A stretch of 64,000 nucleotides of DNA, from contig JAIBBC010000001.1 in the NCBI GenBank assembly GCA_019694875.1, positions 1,116,001 through 1,180,000 of the forward strand. The letters are read 5' to 3'. The notes beneath the pieces are model-generated. The model was not told the origin of the DNA and did not search any database. It worked only from the letters and a program-made list of their open reading frames with translations. Each line of letters starts with the position of its first letter. Positions within the stretch are counted from its first letter, which is position 1. The translations under genes were made by a program, and so were the position numbers. This DNA is from Cyclobacteriaceae bacterium. GTDB taxonomy: Bacteria; Bacteroidota; Bacteroidia; Cytophagales; Cyclobacteriaceae. This document shows positions 34,652 to 43,174 of this stretch, one piece after another.

Positions 34652-35056
34652 ATGACCACCCTTACTTCTGTTTATAAAGGCTTTTTACGCACGGAAAACA
34701 CGCATACCCGCTCTGGCCAGGTGGTAATTACCGATGCCCCGGTGGATAATAAAGGAAAAGGAGAGGCTTTTAGCCCTACCGATCTGGTGTGTACCGCGCT
34801 CAGCAGTTGCATGCTCACCACCATGGCTATTGTAGCCGATCGGGAGCAGGTAGACATGACGGGCATGACTACAGAAGTGGTGAAGATTATGGGCTCTAAC
34901 CCAAGAAAAATTGCTGAGATACAGGTTATTCTTTCCCATCCCGGATTAAAAGCGACACCCGAACAAATTGACAAGCTGAAACATGCCGCGCACACATGCC
35001 CGGTTGCATTAAGCCTTCACGAATCTGTAAAGCAAACCATCACATTTAACTTTTAG
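34652..35056 (+). CDS. OsmC-family peroxiredoxin-like protein
   Basis: A 134-residue protein. Two redox Cys lie in the typical places: one in A-L-S-S-C-M-L-T-T-M, the other in H-T-C-P-V-A-L-S-L. OsmC/Ohr proteins reduce organic hydroperoxides with low-molecular-weight or lipoyl thiols. In this genome bacillithiol may be the thiol, since bshC and ytxJ are also in the window. It is transcribed alone. Confidence 0.93.
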   Translation: MTTLTSVYKGFLRTENTHTRSGQVVITDAPVDNKGKGEAFSPTDLVCTALSSCMLTTMAIVADREQVDMTGMTTEVVKIMGSNPRKIAEIQVILSHPGLKATPEQIDKLKHAAHTCPVALSLHESVKQTITFNF

Positions 35057-35145
35057 CGATTTTACCTCCGGCCTGACAAATCCGGACATTTTTGATTGTG
35101 TGCAACACCCGTGTATGGGTTGTCGTCTTCTCTGAAATTGTTATT

Positions 35146-35598
35146 ATGAAACAGAGATTGATGGTAATCGCAGCGGGTGTGTTGCTGATTTGTTATGCCC
35201 CTCATGTTGGCGCACAAATCTCAGCGGATTTGGAGCTAGTAGATCTTTCCCAAAAGGAAATCCGGATCTTCAATCAAACGAAAAAGCTTAACGCACATCT
35301 GGCTAATCGTTTAATGATTGATTCACTTTTTCTGCCGCATGAAAAATTCTGGACTAATTACGTTGGTGGCGAAAAGGATTTTCTGAAATGGGTCCGCGAA
35401 AGCGTTTACCCGAATTTGAAAGAAATGAACCGGGTGAACAAACGCATTAACCGCGAGGCGATGCTAACACGAATTTCAAAAAACTCAACGCAAACAAAAG
35501 TGTATGTTGTGCTCGGCCCGGGTTGCACTGACATTGGAAAATTCACCGATGGAACGAGCGTGATCGACCTGATGCACAAGTCTTCGTTAACCGATTAG
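35146..35598 (+). CDS. Small exported protein of unknown function
   Basis: A 150-residue protein from the ATG at 35146, which gives a clean signal peptide (M-K-Q-R-L-M-V-I...V-G-A-Q); the longer frame to 35092 is unlikely. The mature part is charged and helical (K-R-I-N-R-E-A-M) and ends C-T-D-I-G-K-F-T-D. The family is not recognised. Its stop overlaps the convergent ytxJ by 4 nt. Confidence 0.75.
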   Translation: MKQRLMVIAAGVLLICYAPHVGAQISADLELVDLSQKEIRIFNQTKKLNAHLANRLMIDSLFLPHEKFWTNYVGGEKDFLKWVRESVYPNLKEMNRVNKRINREAMLTRISKNSTQTKVYVVLGPGCTDIGKFTDGTSVIDLMHKSSLTD

Positions 35599-35936
35599 TT
35601 TTTTACCTTCTCGCGAATCTCGCTGAAGTCGATGCCGTAATGTGAATTGTCGTATACCACTTCCCCGTTACGGATAATGAGCACTTGTGGTGATTGATGT
35701 TCAACCTGGAATTGTTCGGCAATGGTGTTTGAAATGTTCCGGTACGATAATAAATCCAGGAAGTAAGGCTTCACATTCGGCACGTCAGCATCTTTCCAGT
35801 TACGCTCAAGCCGGTCGAGTGCCGAGCGGCTGATGTTGCAGCGTGTGCTGTGTTTGAAAATCAGAATATTGTTGTCAGCCGATTCGTTGATGATTTCTTT
35901 CAGCTGTTCAGGACGTTCGAGATAGTTCCAGTTCAT
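35595..35936 (-). CDS. ytxJ: Bacillithiol system redox protein YtxJ (BrxC)
   Basis: A 113-residue thioredoxin-fold protein with a single-Cys active site, T-R-C-N-I-S at about residues 31-36, and the cis-Pro turn S-P-Q-V-L. This matches YtxJ/BrxC, a monothiol bacilliredoxin-like protein. It would remove bacillithiol from proteins or act as a disulfide relay. The presence of bshC at 58 kb supports a bacillithiol-using cell. It starts 8 nt upstream of the convergent end and is followed on the same strand by the repetitive protein at 38731. Confidence 0.93.
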   Translation of the reverse strand: MNWNYLERPEQLKEIINESADNNILIFKHSTRCNISRSALDRLERNWKDADVPNVKPYFLDLLSYRNISNTIAEQFQVEHQSPQVLIIRNGEVVYDNSHYGIDFSEIREKVKN

Positions 35937-35944
35937 AGCATGCC

Positions 35945-38731
35945 TTAATCATACCACAAGCCCTGCTCGCCTTTGTCGTAGCGCGGCTTTTTCACCTTTT
36001 CTTTCAGGTGATCGGGTTGATTTTCGTTTTTCTTGAATAAACGCGCCCACCATAGTCTAAAGTTCGTGAGCAGGCTTCTTTCTTCATCCGTATTGTTTTT
36101 GTTTGTTTTTACAAACCTCGAATCCGGATACAGGTCTTTCTTCCTGAAAAAATCAAAACGCTTCATTTTGATGTTTCCCTGGTACTTCGTTGCGTCAAGA
36201 AACGCTTTACCGGGTTCACGTACTCTCAATGCAGCCCGTGCGCTGCTTGGGTTGCGCTTGTAATCCCAGTTCCTACGGATAACCCGTGAATACTCGCTTG
36301 CGCGAATCGAGTTTTTGCCGGGAGCAATTCCGGGCATTGACCCATCAGCCGCATGCGGACGTTTTTTATAGTCTTTTTCTTTAACCTTTACCTGTAAACC
36401 ATTCACCAGGTAGGTGGTTTTATCCGGGCGGTTTTTCTTCAGCGCTTCATCGGCCTGGTTAGGGTTTTTAATAAAGTTTCGCTTGAAGCGTGCGAGCTTG
36501 ATGTTTCCGGTATATTCCTCGCCCTGATCGCGCATGGATGGCTGAAAATCAAACTGCCGTTTTTTCTGCGGGAAGTAATCAACATCAGGTTTATCTTTCT
36601 TCTTCGCTTTGATGTTGCCCTGAAACGATGCCATTCCGGTGCTCCGGTTGTCTTTTACGGTAGTAGGCTGTTCATTATTGTTCCAGTGTTTTCCACTGAC
36701 ACTGCCACCACCTTTTTCTTTTGGTTTGAATTTTAGGTTCCCCTGGTAGTATGAAACATTCTTATCGCCCCCGGGATATCGTCCTGCAATTGCACGACCA
36801 TTATTATTCCAGCTTCCGCTGATGCTTCCACCGCCTTTTTCTTTCCGTTGATACTTAACATTGCCCTGATACCGCGAAACAGTTGGGTCACCACCCGCAT
36901 TTCTTCCCGCAATAGCGCGGCCATTGTTATTCCAGCTTCCGCTGATGCTTCCACCGCCTTTAGCTTTTCGTTGAAACTTTACATTGCCCTGATACCGCGA
37001 AACAGTTGGGTCACCACCTGTATTTCTTCCGGCAATAGCGCGGCCATTATTATTCCAGCTTCCGCTGATGCTTCCACCGCCTTTGGCTCTTCGTTGAAAT
37101 TTAACATTACCCTGATACCGCGAAACAGTTGGGTCGCCACCCGCATTTCTTCCCGCGATAGCGCGGCCATTGTTATTCCATGAACCGGTTATGCTTCCGC
37201 CACCTTTCTCACGCTTTCGTGCTTTAATGTTGCCGGTATACGTTTCGCCTTGCGGGGAATATCCTCTGCGCGGGCGCACATTTCCCGAATAAAACCCAAG
37301 ATTTCCATTAGCACCTGCATGCTTGCCGGCAATCGCGCGACCGTTGTTGTTCCATGCACCGCTAATGCTTCCGCCACCGGTTACCCGTTTGCGTGCTTTA
37401 ATATTTCCGGTATACGTTTCGCCTTGCGGAGAATAACCTCTTCGCGGCCTCACATTGCCTGAATAAAATCCAAGGTTTCCGTTTGCACCAGCATTTTTGC
37501 CTGCCACCGCGCGACCATTGTTGTTCCATGCTCCGCTGATGCTTCCGCCACCTTTAATTCGTTTACGAGCTTTAAGATTGCCGGTGTAGGTTTCGCCTTG
37601 CGGATTATAACCTCTGCGCGATTTAATATTGCCTGAATAAAATCCAAGGTTTCCGTTTGCTCCGGCATTTCTTCCGCTAATCGCTCGTCCTTTATTGTTC
37701 CAGCTTCCGCGACCCAGTGATCTTACTGGATTGGCTGATCCGCCATTGCTTATTTTTCCGGAAACCGATCGATAACCGCCTCCGGGCAACGAAGCCGAGC
37801 GGCCACGGTTTCGCCCGCTGATGGATGTTGGTGGCGGGAAAATTCGTTTACCACCCGGAGCCGGCCGCTTGGTTGAATAGTTTCTGCCCTTAATCTTTCT
37901 GCCGGCAATATCACCTTTCCAGGGTTGTCCTGATTTTGTTGCAGATACATATCCACCGCGAATTGGTCCGCTGTACGGACGGTCGCTCCGCGATGGCCTT
38001 ACCCGATAGGGGTTCGCAGTCGGGTTAACGATAACAGGTTTGCGTGTTTCAAAATTTTTGGTGCGCAGCGGCCTGCCTGCCAGATCGCCTTTTGTGTATG
38101 GTTTTTCTCCTTTGGGTTTTTGATTCCAAAATCCTGCGAAAGGTGTTGTGCTTTTGCGTGAAATGAACGGACGGGAAACAGTTCGGGGTGCAGCTGTGCC
38201 TTTAACGCGTGGCGGATTTTGTTTTGTACCGAAACGCTTCGCGCGTGCAACCTGACTTCGGTTTGAGTAAATCCTGTAGCGTTGCGATCGTTGTGATGTA
38301 GACCGGTTGTTGACGAACCGGTTTCGCTGTGAAAAGAAATTTCTGGTTCGCCCGGAAGCTGACCCCAACGAAATTCTTCCACCAGACCGTGTGTTCTGTC
38401 GCGATAGTTTTGCGCTTACGGACTTATTATTGGAGTATACGTTTCGGCTATAAAAATTACGATTGGATTTTGTGGGCTGTGACAATCGTGCACTGCTTGC
38501 CGGTGAAAACCGTCTTGGGCGCAGGCGATTATATTTTGGTTTGGATTGATTTTTTCTCCGCTGAATTTTAAATCGATTCTCACGTTTGGCACCCGACCGC
38601 ACTTCCGGCCGGTCACCTTTTGTGTTTTGGGCGCTTGCATCAAAGGCATTGAATCCTATCAACACAATCACGAAGCCCAGGCACAGCAGGGCTTTGCGTA
38701 AAAGTTGGAGATATGGATTGACTGGAGTCAA
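35945..38731 (-). CDS. Large repetitive basic exported protein
   Basis: A 928-residue protein with a signal peptide (to about residue 35, D-A-S-A-Q). The N-terminal third is Arg/Ser/Lys-rich. Then come three 58-residue units (G-G-G-S-I-S-G-A-W-N-N-N-G-R-A...Y-T-G-N-I-K) and four 41-residue units (G-G-G-S-I-S-G-S-W-N-N-N-G-R-A-I...Y-Q-G-N-V-K), with a fifth decayed one. YxGN[ILV]K recurs through to the C-terminus. The protein is very basic and low in Cys. It is probably a structural envelope or extracellular protein. No enzymatic motif was found. Its start lies downstream of the E1 gene on the same strand. Confidence 0.85.
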   Translation of the reverse strand: MTPVNPYLQLLRKALLCLGFVIVLIGFNAFDASAQNTKGDRPEVRSGAKRENRFKIQRRKNQSKPKYNRLRPRRFSPASSARLSQPTKSNRNFYSRNVYSNNKSVSAKLSRQNTRSGGRISLGSASGRTRNFFSQRNRFVNNRSTSQRSQRYRIYSNRSQVARAKRFGTKQNPPRVKGTAAPRTVSRPFISRKSTTPFAGFWNQKPKGEKPYTKGDLAGRPLRTKNFETRKPVIVNPTANPYRVRPSRSDRPYSGPIRGGYVSATKSGQPWKGDIAGRKIKGRNYSTKRPAPGGKRIFPPPTSISGRNRGRSASLPGGGYRSVSGKISNGGSANPVRSLGRGSWNNKGRAISGRNAGANGNLGFYSGNIKSRRGYNPQGETYTGNLKARKRIKGGGSISGAWNNNGRAVAGKNAGANGNLGFYSGNVRPRRGYSPQGETYTGNIKARKRVTGGGSISGAWNNNGRAIAGKHAGANGNLGFYSGNVRPRRGYSPQGETYTGNIKARKREKGGGSITGSWNNNGRAIAGRNAGGDPTVSRYQGNVKFQRRAKGGGSISGSWNNNGRAIAGRNTGGDPTVSRYQGNVKFQRKAKGGGSISGSWNNNGRAIAGRNAGGDPTVSRYQGNVKYQRKEKGGGSISGSWNNNGRAIAGRYPGGDKNVSYYQGNLKFKPKEKGGGSVSGKHWNNNEQPTTVKDNRSTGMASFQGNIKAKKKDKPDVDYFPQKKRQFDFQPSMRDQGEEYTGNIKLARFKRNFIKNPNQADEALKKNRPDKTTYLVNGLQVKVKEKDYKKRPHAADGSMPGIAPGKNSIRASEYSRVIRRNWDYKRNPSSARAALRVREPGKAFLDATKYQGNIKMKRFDFFRKKDLYPDSRFVKTNKNNTDEERSLLTNFRLWWARLFKKNENQPDHLKEKVKKPRYDKGEQGLWYD
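36660..37720. repeat. Coding tandem repeats, 123-bp and 174-bp units
   Basis: Within the repetitive protein gene the DNA itself is highly repeated. Four 123-bp units (about 36700-37190) and three 174-bp units (about 37190-37700) differ by few bases, so copy number may vary between strains. Confidence 0.8.
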
Positions 38732-38802
38732 AAAAATAGCTGTGAAAACAGGCTAAGATAGCAATTTTCAGTCATTTCGACCCTGATGCTTCAAGCCGTG
38801 AT

Positions 38803-40782
38803 CTAAAACGCCAGCAGTTCTTCAATCTTGTTTTTCAGGCGGCCTTTCGGCAGAAAATTTTGCTCGAGTGTAGGTGCAAACGGGATGGCTGTATCAAGGC
38901 TTGCTACCCGCATTACCGGGGCGTCAAGATCTGCGAAACAATGCTCGCTGATCCAGGCAGCAATTTCACCACCTATGCCACCCGTTAACGTGTCTTCATG
39001 CAGAATCAGAACGCGATTCGTTTTTTTAACTGTTTGTTCAACGGCTTCCTTATCCCAGGGCAGCAAGGTTCGTAAATCCAGAACATCAGCCTTAACGTTT
39101 GGCATGGTTTCAAGAATTTCATTCGCCCAGTGAACGCCCATTCCATAGGTAATAATAGACAGATCGCTTCCCTCGCGCACGAGGTTTGCCTTCCCTACTT
39201 CTACCGTGTAATAATCATCCGGGATAACATCTTTAATGGAACGATATAAAAGTTTATGCTCGAAGTACAAATATGGATTTGGATCTTCGATGCTGGCACA
39301 CAGTAAACCCTTTGCATCGTACGGATTGGACGGATAAACTATTTTTAATCCGGGTGTGTGGAAGAACCATGCCTCGTTGCTTTGTGAATGGAAGGGTCCG
39401 GCTGCAGTTCCGGCTCCTGTAGGCATACGCACTACCACATCGGCCTGCTGGGCCCAACGCCAATGTGCTTTCGCGAGATTATTTACAATCTGGTTGAAGC
39501 CTTCTGTTACAAAATCTGCAAACTGCATTTCAACCATGGCTTTCATGCCTTTGATGGAAAGACCAAGCCCGGCCCCGACAATAGCCGATTCGCAAATTGG
39601 TGTGTTGCGTACACGCGGTTTCCCAAACTTTTCAACAAACCCATCGGTGATCTTGAACACTCCGCCATACTCGGCAATATCCTGGCCCATCAGCACCAGG
39701 TTATCGTAGCGTTCCATGCTCTGCCGCAAACCATCGCTGATCGCATCGATAAAACGCTTTTCAGATTTCTTCTCTTTTTTTGGCTCAACAACTGTTTGCA
39801 CAAAAGGCGCATACATGTCGGCCATTTCTGTTTCCGTGCTTGCTTCCGGATGCGTTTCTTCAAATGCCGTTGCAAGCCCGGTTTCAATTTCTTTCTTTAT
39901 TTTTTTGCGGACTGATTCCGTGTACTTCGAATCGATCACTCCTTCGTTTAATAAATACTGTTCGTAGTTTTCAACCGGATCTTTCTTAGCCCAGGTTTCC
40001 ATGAGTTCTTTGGGAACGTATTTGGTACCCGAAGCTTCCTCGTGTCCGCGCATGCGGAAGGTGATACACTCCAACAATACAGGCCGTGGATTTTTACGAA
40101 TAGATTCTGCAAGCGTCTTTACCGTGTGGTAAACTTCGAGTATGTTATTGCCATCTACCTGCACGCCTTCAATGCCATACCCGATCGCTTTATCTACAAA
40201 CGCTTTACAGCGAAATTGCTCCAGGCTGGGTGTTGACAAACCGTAACCGTTATTTTCAACTACAAAGATCACCGGCAGATCCCACACAGCAGCAACGTTA
40301 ATGGCTTCATGAAAATCGCCTTCGCTCGTTCCGCCATCGCCATTAAAAACAACGGTAACCTTTTTTTCATTCTTGAGCCTGGAGGCCAGCGCAATTCCAT
40401 CGGCCACACCATTCTGCGGACCGAGATGCGAGATCATTCCGACAATATGATGTTCATTCGTGCCAAAGTGGAATGAACGGTCCCGGCCTTTTGTGTAGCC
40501 CATCATCGTCCCCTGCCACTGTGCAAACAACCGGTCGAACGGCATGTTGCGCGAAGTGAAAACCCCGAGGTTGCGGTGCATGGGGAGGATGTATTCATCT
40601 TCTTCCGCCGCCTGGGTAATGCCAACAGCAATGGCTTCCTGACCGATACCGCTGAACCACTTGCTGATTTTGTTCTGGCGCAGCAGAATCAGCATTTTTT
40701 CCTCGATCATTCGCGGTTTTAGAATGGCTTCGAAGAGTTGTTTGAGGAGGGTATCGGGGTAGGCCTGCCGGTTGAAATTCAT
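38803..40782 (-). CDS. 2-oxoacid dehydrogenase E1, fused alpha and beta subunits
   Basis: A 659-residue protein. The alpha part (about residues 1-320) has the thiamine-diphosphate site NGDGGTSEGDF and ENNGYG. The beta part (about 335-659) has A-E-Y-G-G-V-F and the transketolase C-terminal block. In other bacteria these are two genes; the alpha-beta fusion is a known Bacteroidota form. It decarboxylates branched-chain 2-oxoacids or pyruvate and feeds E2/E3. E2 and E3 genes are not in the window, so the substrate stays open. Its start lies after a terminator for the gene upstream (40848). Confidence 0.95.
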   Translation of the reverse strand: MNFNRQAYPDTLLKQLFEAILKPRMIEEKMLILLRQNKISKWFSGIGQEAIAVGITQAAEEDEYILPMHRNLGVFTSRNMPFDRLFAQWQGTMMGYTKGRDRSFHFGTNEHHIVGMISHLGPQNGVADGIALASRLKNEKKVTVVFNGDGGTSEGDFHEAINVAAVWDLPVIFVVENNGYGLSTPSLEQFRCKAFVDKAIGYGIEGVQVDGNNILEVYHTVKTLAESIRKNPRPVLLECITFRMRGHEEASGTKYVPKELMETWAKKDPVENYEQYLLNEGVIDSKYTESVRKKIKKEIETGLATAFEETHPEASTETEMADMYAPFVQTVVEPKKEKKSEKRFIDAISDGLRQSMERYDNLVLMGQDIAEYGGVFKITDGFVEKFGKPRVRNTPICESAIVGAGLGLSIKGMKAMVEMQFADFVTEGFNQIVNNLAKAHWRWAQQADVVVRMPTGAGTAAGPFHSQSNEAWFFHTPGLKIVYPSNPYDAKGLLCASIEDPNPYLYFEHKLLYRSIKDVIPDDYYTVEVGKANLVREGSDLSIITYGMGVHWANEILETMPNVKADVLDLRTLLPWDKEAVEQTVKKTNRVLILHEDTLTGGIGGEIAAWISEHCFADLDAPVMRVASLDTAIPFAPTLEQNFLPKGRLKNKIEELLAF

Positions 40783-40847
40783 GCAATAATTTTAATGCAC
40801 GAAGGTAGATGTTTGCAGGGCATTTTTAAAGCCGCTTATAAATACAA

Positions 40848-40868
40848 AAGCCCTGATTAACAGGGCTT
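40848..40868 (-). terminator. Rho-independent terminator after the CHRD-like lipoprotein
   Basis: AAGCCCTG and CAGGGCTT form an 8-bp stem with a 5-nt loop. On the minus strand the stem is followed by a short T-rich tail. It lies 22 nt after the stop at 40891. Confidence 0.8.
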
Positions 40869-40890
40869 CTGAACTTAATTATTTGGGTGC

Positions 40891-41745
40891 TTACGGATTC
40901 GCATTCATACCGATGTTGGAAGATGCAATGTACGTAGTTGGCGACCCCATGGTGCCCACGCCCACGTGTCCGTCAAATGTATTCAATTGATCGTATGTGA
41001 CCGCTCCGCCTGCATCAAGTGTTGAAATGCTGGTGGTGCTCATCGCGGTTGAGCCCGTAGTACCGTTTACGTTTGTTAATGCAATAGCGGATGCACCGGG
41101 AGTTGTAAGGGAACTGTTATAAATAGCCACCGGATAAGTTGTTCCGGTTTCAGTCCCCTCCAGGTTGGTAGTTACCAGCGTAGTTCCATTCATGCGCTTG
41201 GCAAATGTTACGGTTCCGGAAACATCGTTGTCACCAACCGATGAAAGCGTATACGTTCTGGAAGTTGCCGTAAGTTCATTTGTACCAATATCAGATTGTG
41301 ACACAACAGTTTCCCCGCTGTTTGAAACAACAAGAGTTCCGTTCAAGCCCATCAGGTCATCGTATGTAAACGAAGTTCCGTTGTCACGTTCATCTACAAT
41401 CGTTGTGCTCATGCCGGTTTCACCGTTAACAGGTTCGAGCTGTACCACGGTAGTTCCGGTTTGATTGGCAGCATTTGTACGGATGTATACCGGATACGAT
41501 TGACCGGAAGCAGTTCCTTCCAGATTCACCGTTACTACCATTGAACCATCTGTGCGTTCACGGAATTGTGCTGCACCTGAGATATTGCTGTTACCCTCTT
41601 CCATCAGCGTGTACGTATGAGTTTCACCGGTGAACCCCGGAGCATTGTCCTTGTTATCATCATCATCGCTGCAACTGAACACAAAAGCCGATGCTACAAG
41701 GGCGAGTGCCGTCATTTTTAAAATTGATTGAATGTTTTTTTTCAT
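40891..41745 (-). CDS. Lipoprotein with two CHRD-like repeats
   Basis: A 284-residue protein. The lipobox is V-F-S-C followed by an Asp run (D-D-D-D). Two similar halves (about residues 40-150 and 160-275) share H/R-T-Y-T-L, I/V-S-G-x-x-x-F, V-T-x-N-L-E-G-T and T-T-Y/S-Y-P-V. This pattern resembles the CHRD beta-barrel domain. The function is unknown, presumably at the cell surface. Confidence 0.8.
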   Translation of the reverse strand: MKKNIQSILKMTALALVASAFVFSCSDDDDNKDNAPGFTGETHTYTLMEEGNSNISGAAQFRERTDGSMVVTVNLEGTASGQSYPVYIRTNAANQTGTTVVQLEPVNGETGMSTTIVDERDNGTSFTYDDLMGLNGTLVVSNSGETVVSQSDIGTNELTATSRTYTLSSVGDNDVSGTVTFAKRMNGTTLVTTNLEGTETGTTYPVAIYNSSLTTPGASAIALTNVNGTTGSTAMSTTSISTLDAGGAVTYDQLNTFDGHVGVGTMGSPTTYIASSNIGMNANP

Positions 41746-41920
41746 AATATTGATGTTTATGATTTGCTGTTGTTAGACCTGTGCAGGGGAAATTTTCATG
41801 CCATGAGTAAACCATTCGTTCAAACGCATGAATCAGCATACCTGACAAAAAGACGGGGCATATGTTCAACAATGATTCAACATCCTGTTGGGATGTGTAC
41901 GTAATTCAACACAACCTGAA

Positions 41921-43174
41921 ATGATTGCTTTCGAGGAATTCAACTTAACGAACGGGCTGCGCGTGATTGTGCATGAAGATCAAACCGTGCAAATCGCGGT
42001 TATGAATATTTTGTACGATGTGGGGTCGCGTGATGAGCAGGAGGATAAAACCGGATTTGCACATCTCTTCGAACACCTGATGTTCGGAGGCTCGGTGAAT
42101 ATTCCAAATTATGATGAACCGCTTCAAATTGTGGGCGGAGAAAACAATGCATTCACCAATACAGACATCACAAATTACTACCTCACTGTTCCGGCAGCGA
42201 ACATTGAAACTGCGTTCTGGCTTGAGAGCGACCGGATGCTCAGCTTATCATTTGATCCAAAAGTGCTGGAGGTTCAGCGCAAGGTTGTGGTGGAGGAATT
42301 CAAGCAGCGCTACTTCAATCAGCCGTATGGCGATGTATGGCTCAAACTCCGGCCTTTGGCGTATCAGCGTCATCCTTATAAATGGGCTACGATCGGGAAG
42401 GAGATCAGCCATATTGAAAATGCCACCGATGCGGACGTAAAAGACTTTTTCTTTAAGCATTATGTTCCAAGCAATGCCGTGCTGGTGGTGGCCGGCAATG
42501 TTATGGTTGAACAGGTAAAGGCGCTGGCGGAAAAATGGTTCGGTCCTATTCCGGCAGGAAATAAGCCGGTTAGAAATCTTGTAAAAGAGCCTGCGCAGAG
42601 CGGCAAGCGTACCGAAGAAACAAAAGCAAAAGTTCCGGCTAATGCCGTGTACAAAACGTTTCACATGGGTGGCCGATTTGAGAAGAGCTATTACGCAGCC
42701 GATTTGCTGAGCGACATTTTAAGTCGTGGCCAATCGAGCCGGCTTTACAATCGCCTCGTAAAAGAACTGGAAATTTTTACGTCCATCTCATCATTTGTTA
42801 TGGGTACGATCGATCCGGGGTTGCTGGTAGTGAGCGGACGGGTGAAAGATGGCATCCGGCTGGAAGATGCTGAACGTGAGATCAATAAGATACTGGAAGA
42901 CGTAGTAAAAAACGGTGTGACGGAAGAAGAGCTTGTGAAAGTTAAGAACCAGGCTATTGCTACTGTTGAATTTGGTGAGGTAGAAGTGATCAACCGCGCA
43001 ATGGCGCTTGCATTTGCGGCACTTTCCGGAAACACCAATCTCGTTAATACTGAAAAGAGCGAGCTGTCGGCTGTAACCGTAACGGATATTCATGAAGCGG
43101 CAAAAAACATTTTGCGGGAAGAAAACTCCAGTGTATTGTATTACCGCAGTGCTATGCAGGGATCGCAAATGTAA
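41921..43174 (+). CDS. M16-family zinc peptidase
   Basis: A 417-residue protein from the ATG at 41921 (M-I-A-F-E-E-F); a longer frame to 41888 is less likely. The inverted zinc motif H-L-F-E-H (HxxEH) is present, with downstream E-V-Q-R-K-V-V-V-E-E carrying the third ligand Glu. There is no signal peptide, so it is cytoplasmic or periplasmic by another route. M16 enzymes often work as pairs; no second M16 gene lies next to it. The stop overlaps the convergent kinase by 23 nt. Confidence 0.93.
   Translation: MIAFEEFNLTNGLRVIVHEDQTVQIAVMNILYDVGSRDEQEDKTGFAHLFEHLMFGGSVNIPNYDEPLQIVGGENNAFTNTDITNYYLTVPAANIETAFWLESDRMLSLSFDPKVLEVQRKVVVEEFKQRYFNQPYGDVWLKLRPLAYQRHPYKWATIGKEISHIENATDADVKDFFFKHYVPSNAVLVVAGNVMVEQVKALAEKWFGPIPAGNKPVRNLVKEPAQSGKRTEETKAKVPANAVYKTFHMGGRFEKSYYAADLLSDILSRGQSSRLYNRLVKELEIFTSISSFVMGTIDPGLLVVSGRVKDGIRLEDAEREINKILEDVVKNGVTEEELVKVKNQAIATVEFGEVEVINRAMALAFAALSGNTNLVNTEKSELSAVTVTDIHEAAKNILREENSSVLYYRSAMQGSQM

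Noticed and set aside
36848-37183. Plus-strand ORF of 111 residues
   Set aside because: It is the complement of the tandem repeats of the 928-residue protein and only mirrors their period.
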